Shown one piece after another: positions 6,896-14,734 of a DNA stretch of 57,621 bases; position 1 is the first letter of the stretch; every line of letters starts with the position of its first letter. Under the pieces are notes generated by a model. It had not been told where the DNA came from and ran no database searches. It worked only from the letters and a program-made list of their open reading frames with translations. The stretch spans positions 1 through 57,621 of the forward strand of contig JAAWSO010000005.1 in the NCBI GenBank assembly GCA_022801595.1, in the 5' to 3' direction. Both the position numbers and the translations under genes were made by a program. This stretch comes from Clostridiales bacterium. GTDB lineage: Bacteria; Bacillota; Clostridia; Oscillospirales; Acutalibacteraceae.

Positions 6896-8640
6896 AAAAG
6901 AAAGTGCTGAAACGGCTTCTCATCTATGTAAAGCCTTATTGGGGATTTTTGTTTGGAATATTACTCAGCGCTCTGATTAATATTTCGCTTACCCTCTACG
7001 CTCCGATTTTAATCGGTCAGGCGGTGGATCATATTATCGGATTTCAGAATGTGGATCACCAAGGGATGATTGGAACCCTGATCGTTCTGACCGGAATTAT
7101 TTTGCTCAGTGCTTTGTTTCAATGGGTTTTGTCCCATTGCACCAATGAGGTAGCCTACCGCACCGTTCGGGATTTACGGGTGGATGCTTATGGGAAAATT
7201 AATACCTTACCGCTCAAGTACATAGACGGACATTCCCATGGCGATGTGATCAGCCGGATTGTCAATGATGTGGAGCAGGTGTCGGAAGGACTCCTCCAGG
7301 GAATCACTCAATTTTTTACGGGAATTGTTACCATTATTGGAACTTTGATTTTTATGTTTACTATCAGTCCGATCATTATGTTGGTGGTAGTCTTGGTAAC
7401 GCCTTTGTCTTTATTTGTGGCTTCGTTTATCGCGAAGTTTTCCCATAAAATGTTTGTCCAACAGCAGGCTGCACAAGGGGAATTGAGCGGTTATATTGAA
7501 GAATTGATCAGTAATCAGAAGATTGTAAAAACCTTCCGGTATGAAAAGCGGGCGCAGGAGCAATTTGAGGAAATCAATCATCGCTTGCAAAAGGTGGGGG
7601 CCAAAGCGCAATTTCTGTCCTCTCTATCCAATCCCTCTACCAGATTTGTCAATGGCGTGGTTTATGCTGCGGTAGCGATTTTTGGTTCCCTGTGTGCCAT
7701 TACCGGTTGGCCAACGGTGCTGACCATTGGGCAGATTTCTTCTTTTCTGACCTATGCGAATCAGTACACCAAACCTTTTAATGAAATTACTGGGGTGATT
7801 ACGCAAGTTCAAACAGCGTTTGCATCGGCGGAGCGTCTGTTTGAATTTCTGGATGAAGAGGAAGAAACTGCGGATACAGAAGATGCCGTCGTCATAGAGA
7901 AATGCGAAGGCAATGTAGAAATTCGGGATGTTTCATTTTCCTATGAACCGGGCACTACGCTGTTGGAACACATGAATGTTTCTGCGAAAAAGGGAGACCG
8001 GATTGCCATTGTAGGGCCTACTGGATGCGGGAAAACCACGATTATTAATTTATTACTGCGGTTTTATGATGTGCAAAGTGGGCAAATTACTATTGATGGG
8101 GTTGATATCCGAACCATGACCCGGGGGAGCTTGCGAAGTTTGTATGGGATGGTTTTGCAGGATACTTGGTTATTTGCTGGAACGGTACGGGAGAATATTA
8201 TGTATGGAAAGCCAGACGCTACCGAAGAAGAGCTGATCCAGGCGGCGAAAGCAGCTTATGCGGACGCTTTTATTCAGCGTCTGCCGAATGGATACGATAC
8301 CGTGATTGCAGAGGATGGAGGAAACCTGTCCCAGGGCCAGCGGCAGCTTTTGAGCATTGCCCGGGTTATGCTGGTTGACCCGCCCATGTTGATTTTGGAT
8401 GAAGCGACTAGTTCCATTGACACCCGTACAGAATTGAAAGTACAAGCGGCTTTTCAGAATATGATGGAGGGACGTACTAGTTTTATCGTTGCGCATCGAT
8501 TATCCACAATTAAGGAAGCTACCACCATTCTGGTGATGGAAAAAGGACGGATGTTGGAGCAGGGAACGCATTCGCAACTTTTGCAAAAGGGTGGGTTTTA
8601 TGCCAATCTATATAACAGCCAGTTTGCTGCAACAGAATAA
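6892..8640 (+). CDS. ABC exporter half-transporter, catalytically intact partner, 582 aa
   Basis: The second half of the exporter starts inside the stop of the first (ATGA overlap). It has six membrane helices in residues about 12-310 and an ATPase domain in about 340-582. Walker A is GPTGCGKTT near 376-384, Walker B is LILDEATSSID with the catalytic Glu, and the H-loop is AHRLSTI. The signature deviates: LSQGQ replaces LSGGQ. In a heterodimer this pairs the weak signature with the degenerate Walker B of the partner, so one ATP site is active and one is structural. A terminator follows at 8650. Confidence 0.93.
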   Translation: MKKKVLKRLLIYVKPYWGFLFGILLSALINISLTLYAPILIGQAVDHIIGFQNVDHQGMIGTLIVLTGIILLSALFQWVLSHCTNEVAYRTVRDLRVDAYGKINTLPLKYIDGHSHGDVISRIVNDVEQVSEGLLQGITQFFTGIVTIIGTLIFMFTISPIIMLVVVLVTPLSLFVASFIAKFSHKMFVQQQAAQGELSGYIEELISNQKIVKTFRYEKRAQEQFEEINHRLQKVGAKAQFLSSLSNPSTRFVNGVVYAAVAIFGSLCAITGWPTVLTIGQISSFLTYANQYTKPFNEITGVITQVQTAFASAERLFEFLDEEEETADTEDAVVIEKCEGNVEIRDVSFSYEPGTTLLEHMNVSAKKGDRIAIVGPTGCGKTTIINLLLRFYDVQSGQITIDGVDIRTMTRGSLRSLYGMVLQDTWLFAGTVRENIMYGKPDATEEELIQAAKAAYADAFIQRLPNGYDTVIAEDGGNLSQGQRQLLSIARVMLVDPPMLILDEATSSIDTRTELKVQAAFQNMMEGRTSFIVAHRLSTIKEATTILVMEKGRMLEQGTHSQLLQKGGFYANLYNSQFAATE

Positions 8641-8649
8641 AATGTGAAT

Positions 8650-8685
8650 CTATCCATAGTTCCCTGGATAGAATTGCTTTTTTTG
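8650..8685 (+). terminator. Rho-independent terminator of the ABC exporter operon
   Basis: CTATCCA (8650-8656) pairs with TGGATAG (8665-8671), followed by AATTGC and seven T residues. Confidence 0.8.
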
Positions 8686-8747
8686 ACAAGATCAAGTATA
8701 ATCAAAATGATTACGTGAAAAGGTATCAATTTTCTCAGGAGGTTTGT

Positions 8748-9557
8748 ATGGAGAATCTAAGAAAAAAATGCATGGATGTGCGGGCGAATGTGGTCACAAC
8801 CATCGGTACGCTGGGAGTGGGACACATTGGCGGAAGTCTATCTATTGTGGATGTTTTAGTAGTTCTGTATGAAAAACATATGAAGATCGATCCCAAAAAT
8901 CCGAAAATGGAGGGAAGAGATCGCTTGATCGTTTCCAAAGGTCATGCTGGCCCTGCCGTCTATGCCATGTTAGCAGAGAAAGGCTACTTTGATAAGGATT
9001 GGTTACTGACTTTGAACCAATCTGGTACAAACCTTCCGAGTCACTGTGATATGAATCGTACTCCTGGAGTGGATATGACAACAGGCTCCCTGGGCCAAGG
9101 GTTTTCTTGTGCTATGGGAGTAGCGAAGGCGTCTAAGCTCCGCAAAGATGGCGCTACCATCTACACCATCATTGGGGATGGGGAGAGCCAAGAAGGACAG
9201 ATTTGGGAAGCGGCTATGTTTGGAGCCCAGCAGAAGCTGGATAACGTGATAGCGTTTACCGATTACAATAATATGCAGATTGATGGGGACTTAAACGATA
9301 TCTGTGATTTGTCTCCGCTGGCGGATAAATGGAAGGCATTCGGCTGGAACACGGTAGAGGTGGATGGCCATAATCTGGAGGCCATTGACCGCGCCATTAC
9401 CGAAGCGAAAAAATCAGAACAACCAAGCATGATTATTCTAAATACGATAAAGGGGAAAGGCGTTACGTTTATTGAAGAGATGGGATTTGGAAACCACAGT
9501 ATCCCAATGACCAAAGAACAAATGAATCTTGCGTTGGCGGAAGTAAAGGGGGAATAG
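8748..9557 (+). CDS. transketolase, N-terminal (thiamine diphosphate) subunit, 269 aa
   Basis: This is the first half of a split transketolase. It shows GVGHIGGSLSIVDVLVVLY, SKGHAGPAVYAML, the substrate-site loop GSLGQGFSCAMGVAKA, and the diphosphate motif GDGESQEGQIWEAA ending near the conserved DYNN. The pair moves two-carbon ketol units between sugar phosphates in the non-oxidative pentose phosphate pathway, in the cytoplasm. The ATG at 8748 follows AGGAGG (8737-8742) by 5 bases and is preferred over an upstream GTG at 8715. The C-terminal subunit follows after 3 bases. TTGACA (8683-8688) with AATGAT about 17 bases on may be the promoter. Split transketolases are common in anaerobic Firmicutes; some paralogues act on other sugars. 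Confidence 0.93.
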   Translation: MENLRKKCMDVRANVVTTIGTLGVGHIGGSLSIVDVLVVLYEKHMKIDPKNPKMEGRDRLIVSKGHAGPAVYAMLAEKGYFDKDWLLTLNQSGTNLPSHCDMNRTPGVDMTTGSLGQGFSCAMGVAKASKLRKDGATIYTIIGDGESQEGQIWEAAMFGAQQKLDNVIAFTDYNNMQIDGDLNDICDLSPLADKWKAFGWNTVEVDGHNLEAIDRAITEAKKSEQPSMIILNTIKGKGVTFIEEMGFGNHSIPMTKEQMNLALAEVKGE

Positions 9558-9560
9558 GAT

Positions 9561-10493
9561 ATGGAAATGCGTCAAGTATTATGTGCAGAATTGGACCGGA
9601 TGATGGCGGAGAACGAGAATATCGTGGTTATTGATGCGGATCTTTCCAAGCCAAACGGCACCTTTGCTTTGCGGAGTAAATATCCAGAGCGTGCCTTTGA
9701 TGTAGGCATTGCTGAGCAAAATATGGCTTCTGTAGCAGCGGGGATGAGCAGCTACGGCTTCATTCCTTTCATCAGCTCGTTTACTCCATTTTCCAGCCGC
9801 CGCATTTGTGATCAAATTGCAATTTCCATCGCCTATGCAAAGCAGAACGTAAAGATTCTGGGCACGGATCCTGGTATTTCCGCGGAATTTAACGGCGGTA
9901 CTCATATGAGCATGGAGGATATCGGCGTTTTGCGGAGCATTCCAGAAATGGTGCTGTATGAGCCAGTAGATGCTGCACAATTAGCTCAGGCCCTTCCTCA
10001 AATCGTGGATTATTATGGCCCTGTTTATATCCGTATGTTCCGTAAGGTGGTGGAAGACGTATTCACCGACCCGGGTTATCAATTTGATCTCTTCAAAGCG
10101 GATACCATTCAGGAAGGATCGGACGTTTCTATTTTCTGCAGCGGCATTATGGTGCAGGAAACCGTCAAGGCTAATGAGCGTTTGAAGGCGGAGGGAATCC
10201 AAGCGGATATCATTAGCATTCACACGGTGAAGCCAATTGACCGGCAAGCTGTGATTGCTTCTGCAAAAAAGACCGGTGCTGTGGTCACTGCGGAAAATCA
10301 CAATATTATTGGCGGACTTCGCTCGGCGGTCGCAGAGGTTTTGGTGGAGGAATGTCCGGTTCCGCTTCGTGCAGTGGGCGTGAAGGATGTATTTGGTCAG
10401 GTAGGCAAACTGCCATTCCTAAAAGAGGAGTATCAGATGCGCGCCGAGGACATTGTCGCTGCAGTCAAGGAAGTAGTAGAACTCAAAAAGTAA
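9561..10493 (+). CDS. transketolase, C-terminal subunit, 310 aa
   Basis: This subunit carries the pyrimidine-binding domain, with DADLSKPNG, the catalytic Glu region FDVGIAEQNMASVAAGMSSYG, and the donor loop. The C-terminal Rossmann-like domain follows from about residue 190 (SDVSIFCSGIMVQETVKANE, HTVKPIDRQAV, AENHNIIGGL). It forms an alpha2-beta2 enzyme with the N-terminal subunit encoded 3 bases upstream. AAGGGGGAATAGG supplies the ribosome binding site. The gene ends 13 bases before a bidirectional terminator shared with the convergent Rrf2 gene. Confidence 0.93.
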   Translation: MEMRQVLCAELDRMMAENENIVVIDADLSKPNGTFALRSKYPERAFDVGIAEQNMASVAAGMSSYGFIPFISSFTPFSSRRICDQIAISIAYAKQNVKILGTDPGISAEFNGGTHMSMEDIGVLRSIPEMVLYEPVDAAQLAQALPQIVDYYGPVYIRMFRKVVEDVFTDPGYQFDLFKADTIQEGSDVSIFCSGIMVQETVKANERLKAEGIQADIISIHTVKPIDRQAVIASAKKTGAVVTAENHNIIGGLRSAVAEVLVEECPVPLRAVGVKDVFGQVGKLPFLKEEYQMRAEDIVAAVKEVVELKK

Positions 10494-10506
10494 AGGAATG
10501 ATAAAA

Positions 10507-10540
10507 AAACCGTGAGGATGCTTGGCCTCACGGTTTTTGT
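10507..10540 (+). terminator. bidirectional terminator between transketolase and rrf2 genes
   Basis: AAACCGTGAGG (10507-10517) pairs perfectly with CCTCACGGTTT (10526-10536), with T runs on the plus side and A runs before it that serve the minus strand. Confidence 0.85.
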
Positions 10541-10986
10541 TTATATAAAGAACATAAAAGAATCGTTTTTCTTGTTTTTTCCACGTCCAAGGACAAATCA
10601 TAAAGGGAGATCTTTTGAAGGGTTTGCTTGAGTGTTTGGTCGATTAGCTGGAAAACCTTGGCTTGTAAGGTTTGTTCAATTTCCGGAGCTTTTTCCGCAA
10701 CGGTTTCTTCGTTTTGGTCGAAAATCGTGTTTTCTGTAATGTTTAGGACATCATAAACGGAAATTTGTTTTGGGGAGAGCATCATTTGATACCCACCCTG
10801 TGCGCCTTTAATGGAGCGCACCAGTCCGTTTTTCTTCAAGAGAGCAAAAACCTGCTCACAGTATAGGCGGGAAAAGCCTAATTGTTCAGCGATTTTACTA
10901 ATATTGATATATTGCCCATTCTCATAATTCTGAGTCATTACAATGAGAGAGGAAAGCGCATATCGTCCTTTTGCGGATATTTTCAC
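10528..10986 (-). CDS. Rrf2-family transcriptional regulator (CymR-like, no cluster cysteines), 152 aa
   Basis: The N terminus MKISAKGRYALSSLIVMTQNY, the helix-turn-helix NISKIAEQLGFSRLYCEQVFALLKKNGLV and the wing SIKGAQGGYQM are typical Rrf2. The protein lacks the three-cysteine iron-sulfur motif of IscR and NsrR, so it more resembles CymR-type regulators that work through a protein partner or ligand. It is divergent from the glutaminase/ligase pair at 11261-13463 and shares a 274-bp control region with it. The repeated ATATGATAT element at all three promoters is its likely operator. Its 3' end lies inside the shared terminator. Confidence 0.9.
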   Translation of the reverse strand: MKISAKGRYALSSLIVMTQNYENGQYINISKIAEQLGFSRLYCEQVFALLKKNGLVRSIKGAQGGYQMMLSPKQISVYDVLNITENTIFDQNEETVAEKAPEIEQTLQAKVFQLIDQTLKQTLQKISLYDLSLDVEKTRKTILLCSLYKQKP

Positions 10987-11035
10987 TTCTGATCACTTCC
11001 GAATATAGTACTATTTCAATATGTTTTTCATCCAT

Positions 11036-11064
11036 ATCATACCTTACTAAGACTATAAAGTCAA
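11036..11064 (-). promoter_or_regulatory. promoter of the rrf2 gene
   Basis: On the minus strand TTGACT (11059-11064), 17 bases and TATGAT (11036-11041) form the promoter. The -10 region reads TATGATATGG, the same element seen at the divergent promoters, which suggests autoregulation. Confidence 0.75.
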
Positions 11065-11110
11065 CATTTATTATTGCTTTATTGGAAAAATGTGTATAAA
11101 TAAAAATAAA

Positions 11111-11153
11111 TTGACAAAAACAAGCAAATAAGATACAATTAATATCATATTAA
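11111..11153 (+). promoter_or_regulatory. upstream promoter P1 of the glutaminase/ligase pair with palindromic operator
   Basis: TTGACA (11111-11116), 17 bases and TACAAT (11134-11139) form a near-consensus promoter. Directly after the -10 box lies the perfect palindrome TTAATATCATATTAA (11139-11153), well placed to block initiation. Confidence 0.75.
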
Positions 11154-11192
11154 ACAGATTGGAATAATATAGAATAAAAACAAACTATTATT

Positions 11193-11222
11193 TTGACTTT
11201 TTATTTCAAAATATGATATGAT
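11193..11222 (+). promoter_or_regulatory. downstream promoter P2 of the glutaminase/ligase pair
   Basis: TTGACT (11193-11198), 18 bases and TATGAT (11217-11222) form a second promoter. AATATGATAT (11210-11219) is the exact reverse complement of ATATCATATT at P1 (11142-11151). Confidence 0.6.
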
Positions 11223-11260
11223 AAAAAACATGAAAATGTTAGAAAAAGAGGTGATTTACT

Positions 11261-12034
11261 GTGTGCGAGTTGTATGCAGTAAATAGCCGGGAGCCGGTTT
11301 TTTTGAACGATACTTTAAAGCTGTTTTATCAGCATAGTGTCCGTCACCCCCATGGCTGGGGGTTAGCCTATTGGGAATCGGCTCAGGCAATTATTTATCG
11401 GGAACAGCGTTCGGCTCTTGATAGTGAGTTTTTAAAACGGTTGCTGGAACAGCCTATTTGCAGTAGGATTGGACTGGCCCATATCCGATTTGCAACAGTG
11501 GGAGCAATTGGTCTTGAGAATTGTCACCCCTTTACACGGATAGATTCCGATGGAAGGGAATGGACGCTGATCCATAATGGTACGATTTTTTCAGGCATCC
11601 AGTTAATTCCTTATGAAGAGAAACAAAATGGAAAGACGGATAGCGAGAGGGTACTTCTATACCTATTGGATTGTATGGAACAGACAGCCCGAGAAAAAGG
11701 CGCTCCGTTGAATGCTGGGGAGCGCAGTGCGGTTATAGAGCAAGTAGTGAGGGATTTATCGCCACGGAATAAATTGAATCTGTTGCTGTATGATTCTGAG
11801 CAATTGTATGTTCATACCAACATGAAGGATACTTTATTTCGCGCACAACAGGGGGAAGCGTACTTTTTTTCCACTACTCCTTTGGAAAATGATTTTGATT
11901 GGAAATGTTTGCCGCTGAATACCTTGCAAACATACCAGAATGGAGCATTAACCTATACCGGTACGCCTCATCCCCATGAGTTTATCAGTGCGGGAAGTAT
12001 CGGATTTCAGGATATCGGAGATTTTCAGATATAA
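11261..12034 (+). CDS. class II glutamine amidotransferase, EgtC/YafJ-like, 257 aa
   Basis: After removal of the start Met, Cys2 would be the N-terminal nucleophile (MCELYAVNS). The family blocks follow: HGWGLAYW (31-38), IGLAHIRFATVGAIGLENCHPF (near 76-97) and the glutamine-site IHNGTIFSG. Class II amidotransferases hydrolyse gamma-glutamyl amides. YafJ has an unknown role, while EgtC removes gamma-glutamate from an ergothioneine intermediate. Here the gene lies 40 bases before a GCS2-like ligase, the same enzyme combination as EgtA/EgtC, so the two probably add and remove a gamma-glutamyl group. The initiator is read as GTG (11261) or ATG depending on the ribosome binding site; AAAGAGGTGA lies 6 bases upstream of the GTG. 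Confidence 0.85.
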   Translation: MCELYAVNSREPVFLNDTLKLFYQHSVRHPHGWGLAYWESAQAIIYREQRSALDSEFLKRLLEQPICSRIGLAHIRFATVGAIGLENCHPFTRIDSDGREWTLIHNGTIFSGIQLIPYEEKQNGKTDSERVLLYLLDCMEQTAREKGAPLNAGERSAVIEQVVRDLSPRNKLNLLLYDSEQLYVHTNMKDTLFRAQQGEAYFFSTTPLENDFDWKCLPLNTLQTYQNGALTYTGTPHPHEFISAGSIGFQDIGDFQI

Positions 12035-12074
12035 AATAGATTTTGGTTCATAGAAAGAGATAGGGGGAGTCCCA

Positions 12075-13463
12075 ATGGCGCGTTACAACATTACCAAAGC
12101 GATTTATGACAAATATATCGTTCCTACCATCGGCAATCACGGAGACAAAATTGGCGTAGAGCTAGAAATTCCCATCTTAAATTTAAAGCAGGGACCAGTA
12201 GATTTTCAGCTAATTCAGAAGCTTGCCCAGATCATCCAAACGGATTTGGGCTTTCAGGTAGCAGGTCGGGACGATTATGGAGCTGTGTATTCGATGTCTC
12301 ATAAGGAAACCGGCGATCATATTTCCTTTGACTACTCCTACTGCAACATCGAATTTTCTATGGGTGCGGAAACGGATATCCATGTGATTTATAATCGTTT
12401 CCGGGGCTACTATGAACATTTGCAAGCTTTTCTCAAGGAGCATGATTATGCCATGACGGGAATGGGAGTCAATCCTAACTGGCAGTATAACGACAACAAT
12501 GCGTTGCCGGGACAGCGTTACCGCATGATTCAGTATCATTTGGAATCCTATGTGGATCATGGCGGGTTTCGGACTTTTCATTCTCAGCCAAATTTTGGTT
12601 CCTATTCCTGTGCTTCTCAAGTGCAGTTGGATGTATCGGATGACCAGTTGATTCGTGTACTCAATACATTTAACCGTCTGGAGCCTGTGAAAGCATTACT
12701 ATTTGCTAATTCATTGCTTCTGGATGAGGAGTTTAATTTGCTGTCTTCTCGGGATCGGTTTTGGGACTCTAGTATGTACGGCTATAATCCGCATAATGTG
12801 GGGATGTTTGACATTGAACTTACGGATATCTCGGAATTAGTAGAATATATCAAAGGAACTTCTTTGTTTAACGTGGCGCGCAATGGGAAGTACATTTATT
12901 TTACCCCGATTCCAGCGGAACTGTTTTTTGGTCTGGAAACGGTAGATGGAATGGTATTTGATGAAGAACAAAAATGTTTTATTCCGATTCAAATCCAGCC
13001 AGAACCGTCTGACCTGAAATATTTGCGCAGTTATAAGTTTGAAGATTTGACATTCCGTGGAACCATTGAATACCGTAGTGCCTGTTGCCAGCCGATCAAA
13101 GAATGTATGACGGTGGCAGCATTCCACGTTGGCTTGATGCAACGGCTGGATACTTTGGAGCAATTGCTCCAGGAAAATCGCAGCATTTATAAAAAGGGAT
13201 ATTCTCCCTCTGAACTGCGAAAAATGCTAATTCAGTTGAAACTGCCCGAACAATTAGATCCAGAATCATTGAAAGAATTGGTTTTGCAAGTTTTGATCTT
13301 AGCGGAAGAAGGTCTGAAAGAACGGAGAAAAGGAGAGGAGCATTTTCTTGCTCCGCTGTTTGAACGGGCAAAGACCTTAACCAATCCAGCTAGAGTAATT
13401 CTCAACCGGGAACAATACGGAAAAACCATGGAAGATTTGATCGAAGAATACGGCATTTTCTAA
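12075..13463 (+). CDS. glutamate-cysteine ligase-like (GCS2/EgtA-type) carboxylate-amine ligase, 462 aa
   Basis: GCS2 landmarks are visible. KIGVELEIPI (residues 25-34) carries the metal-binding glutamates, YCNIEFSMG a further Glu, SYSCASQVQLDVS matches the family STQVxxD block, and RGTIEYRSACCQP matches the substrate/metal strand near the C-terminal third. The family joins glutamate to an amine such as cysteine using ATP. The length (462) fits EgtA/GCS2 rather than bacterial GshA (about 520) or GshAB fusions. GGGGGAG precedes the ATG. It shares a transcript with the upstream class II glutaminase and ends in a strong terminator. The acceptor amine is unknown; cysteine is the default guess. 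Confidence 0.8.
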   Translation: MARYNITKAIYDKYIVPTIGNHGDKIGVELEIPILNLKQGPVDFQLIQKLAQIIQTDLGFQVAGRDDYGAVYSMSHKETGDHISFDYSYCNIEFSMGAETDIHVIYNRFRGYYEHLQAFLKEHDYAMTGMGVNPNWQYNDNNALPGQRYRMIQYHLESYVDHGGFRTFHSQPNFGSYSCASQVQLDVSDDQLIRVLNTFNRLEPVKALLFANSLLLDEEFNLLSSRDRFWDSSMYGYNPHNVGMFDIELTDISELVEYIKGTSLFNVARNGKYIYFTPIPAELFFGLETVDGMVFDEEQKCFIPIQIQPEPSDLKYLRSYKFEDLTFRGTIEYRSACCQPIKECMTVAAFHVGLMQRLDTLEQLLQENRSIYKKGYSPSELRKMLIQLKLPEQLDPESLKELVLQVLILAEEGLKERRKGEEHFLAPLFERAKTLTNPARVILNREQYGKTMEDLIEEYGIF

Positions 13464-13476
13464 AAATAAAACAAAG

Positions 13477-13521
13477 AAAACCACCAGTTTGTCCGATCCA
13501 TTTGGACAAACTGGTGGTTTT
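13477..13521 (+). terminator. Rho-independent terminator of the glutaminase/ligase operon
   Basis: A perfect 18-bp stem (13477-13494 with 13504-13521) starts 13 bases after the stop codon. Confidence 0.9.
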
Positions 13522-13643
13522 GTCAATCTGTTCTATTTTATTATAGTTCTAACAAAAACAAATCGCAGTCTTGATACGGATGGCAAAAGGTAATTGGCAA
13601 CTTCCTTTCTTCTATCTGAGCAAATCCAGTTTTATCCTAAAAT

Positions 13644-13790
13644 TTATGTAATTTTTCTGTGCTTTTTGGCGTGGTCCAGTAAAAGCTTTTTTACGCCTTT
13701 GTCTTTTGTGAAATCCAGCAATTGGGAGTATAATTTAGGCCAATAGTTCCAACCAAGGTTTCATCATCTTTCTACATCCATATATTCTTT
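13644..13790 (-). pseudogene. possible decayed gene fragment
   Basis: On the minus strand a startless frame ends at 13644 and reads PKLYSQLLDFTKDKGVKKLL, then LDHAKKHRKIT, which looks like real protein. Just upstream a second frame reads DDETLVGTIGLNYT, then PNCWISQKTKA, also protein-like. Two overlapping protein-like frames without starts suggest a frameshifted remnant, perhaps of an acetyltransferase-like gene, but chance cannot be excluded. Confidence 0.2.
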
Positions 13791-13900
13791 CGTAATATTT
13801 AATAAATAGGAAAATGAAAGAATGGTACCGTCATTTTGAAAATGGGGGACTCATTTGATTCTCTCGTCTGTGTCAGCATCAGAAAATGTATGGATCGTTA

Positions 13901-14716
13901 TCATAGGTTTTCTCCCGGCAATGTTTGTTTTTTGTCCAGTTTGGATTCCTTCCGAATATTATGGAACCGCTCCAAGAATGCTTTGGTACGCTCTTTTTGC
14001 GGGTTGTTGATCACATCTTCTGGTCTCCCTTGTTCCACAATATAACCGCCATCCATAAAGATAATCCAATCAGCCACATCCCGGGCAAAGGACATTTCAT
14101 GGGTGACAATGACCATAGTATGATTTTCTGCCGCCAGCTTTTTGATGATTTTTAGGATTTCTCCAGTCAATTCTGGGTCCAGGGCACTGGTCGGTTCGTC
14201 AAAGAACAGAACTTGTGGATGCAAAGCCAGAGCACGGGCAATGGACAAACGTTGCTGTTGACCGCCAGATAGCTCACAGGGATAGGATTTTTCTTTCTCC
14301 TTTAGCCCAACCTCTTGCAGAAGCAGGCGAGCTTCTTGCTGCGCTTGTTCTTTGGGGGTCTTGAGGACGCGGATAGGAGCTTCTGTTATATTGCGAAGTG
14401 CGTTGAAATGAGGGAACAGATTAAACTGTTGGAATACAACGCCAACATTTAACCGGATTTTTTTAAGAATCTTTTTGGGCGCATAAATAGGACCTTTGGC
14501 ATTCTCTCCTATTATCATGTCATCGCCGCAGATGTTGATTTTTCCTTTGGTAACGGTTTCAAATTGATTGATACAACGCAGCAGGGTAGATTTGCCGGAA
14601 CCAGACGGGCCGATAATAGCAACTACTTCTCCTTTCTTTATTTCCATGGAAATATCGGAAAGGACTTCCAAATCATCAAAATGTTTGCATAGATGTTCCA
14701 CTCGGATCATGGTCAT
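13901..14716 (-). CDS. polar amino acid ABC transporter, ATP-binding protein, 271 aa
   Basis: It has Walker A GPSGSGKST (near 37-45), Q-loop VVFQQFNLFPHFNAL, signature LSGGQQQR, Walker B VLFFDEPTSALDPE and H-loop VTHEMSF, all intact and typical of GlnQ/TcyC-type ATPases. It energises import of a polar amino acid with the permease and lipoprotein encoded upstream on the same strand. AAAGGAG lies 10 bases before the ATG. The C-terminal tail (about residues 245-271) is longer than in many GlnQ proteins and is lysine rich. It is the last gene of the operon. Confidence 0.93.
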   Translation of the reverse strand: MTMIRVEHLCKHFDDLEVLSDISMEIKKGEVVAIIGPSGSGKSTLLRCINQFETVTKGKINICGDDMIIGENAKGPIYAPKKILKKIRLNVGVVFQQFNLFPHFNALRNITEAPIRVLKTPKEQAQQEARLLLQEVGLKEKEKSYPCELSGGQQQRLSIARALALHPQVLFFDEPTSALDPELTGEILKIIKKLAAENHTMVIVTHEMSFARDVADWIIFMDGGYIVEQGRPEDVINNPQKERTKAFLERFHNIRKESKLDKKQTLPGENL

Positions 14717-14734
14717 GATTGAAATTCTCCTTTC

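Larger units (their letters stand above)
13464..13900. other. gap with terminator and possible gene debris
   Basis: These 437 bases hold the terminator at 13477-13521 and a minus-strand stretch (about 13644-13790) that reads like decayed coding sequence. Nothing else is supportable. Confidence 0.5.

Noticed and set aside
8683-8702. TTGACA and TATAAT before the transketolase genes read as one promoter
   Set aside because: The two boxes are only 8 bases apart, too close to work together. TTGACA with AATGAT about 17 bases on is more plausible but weak.
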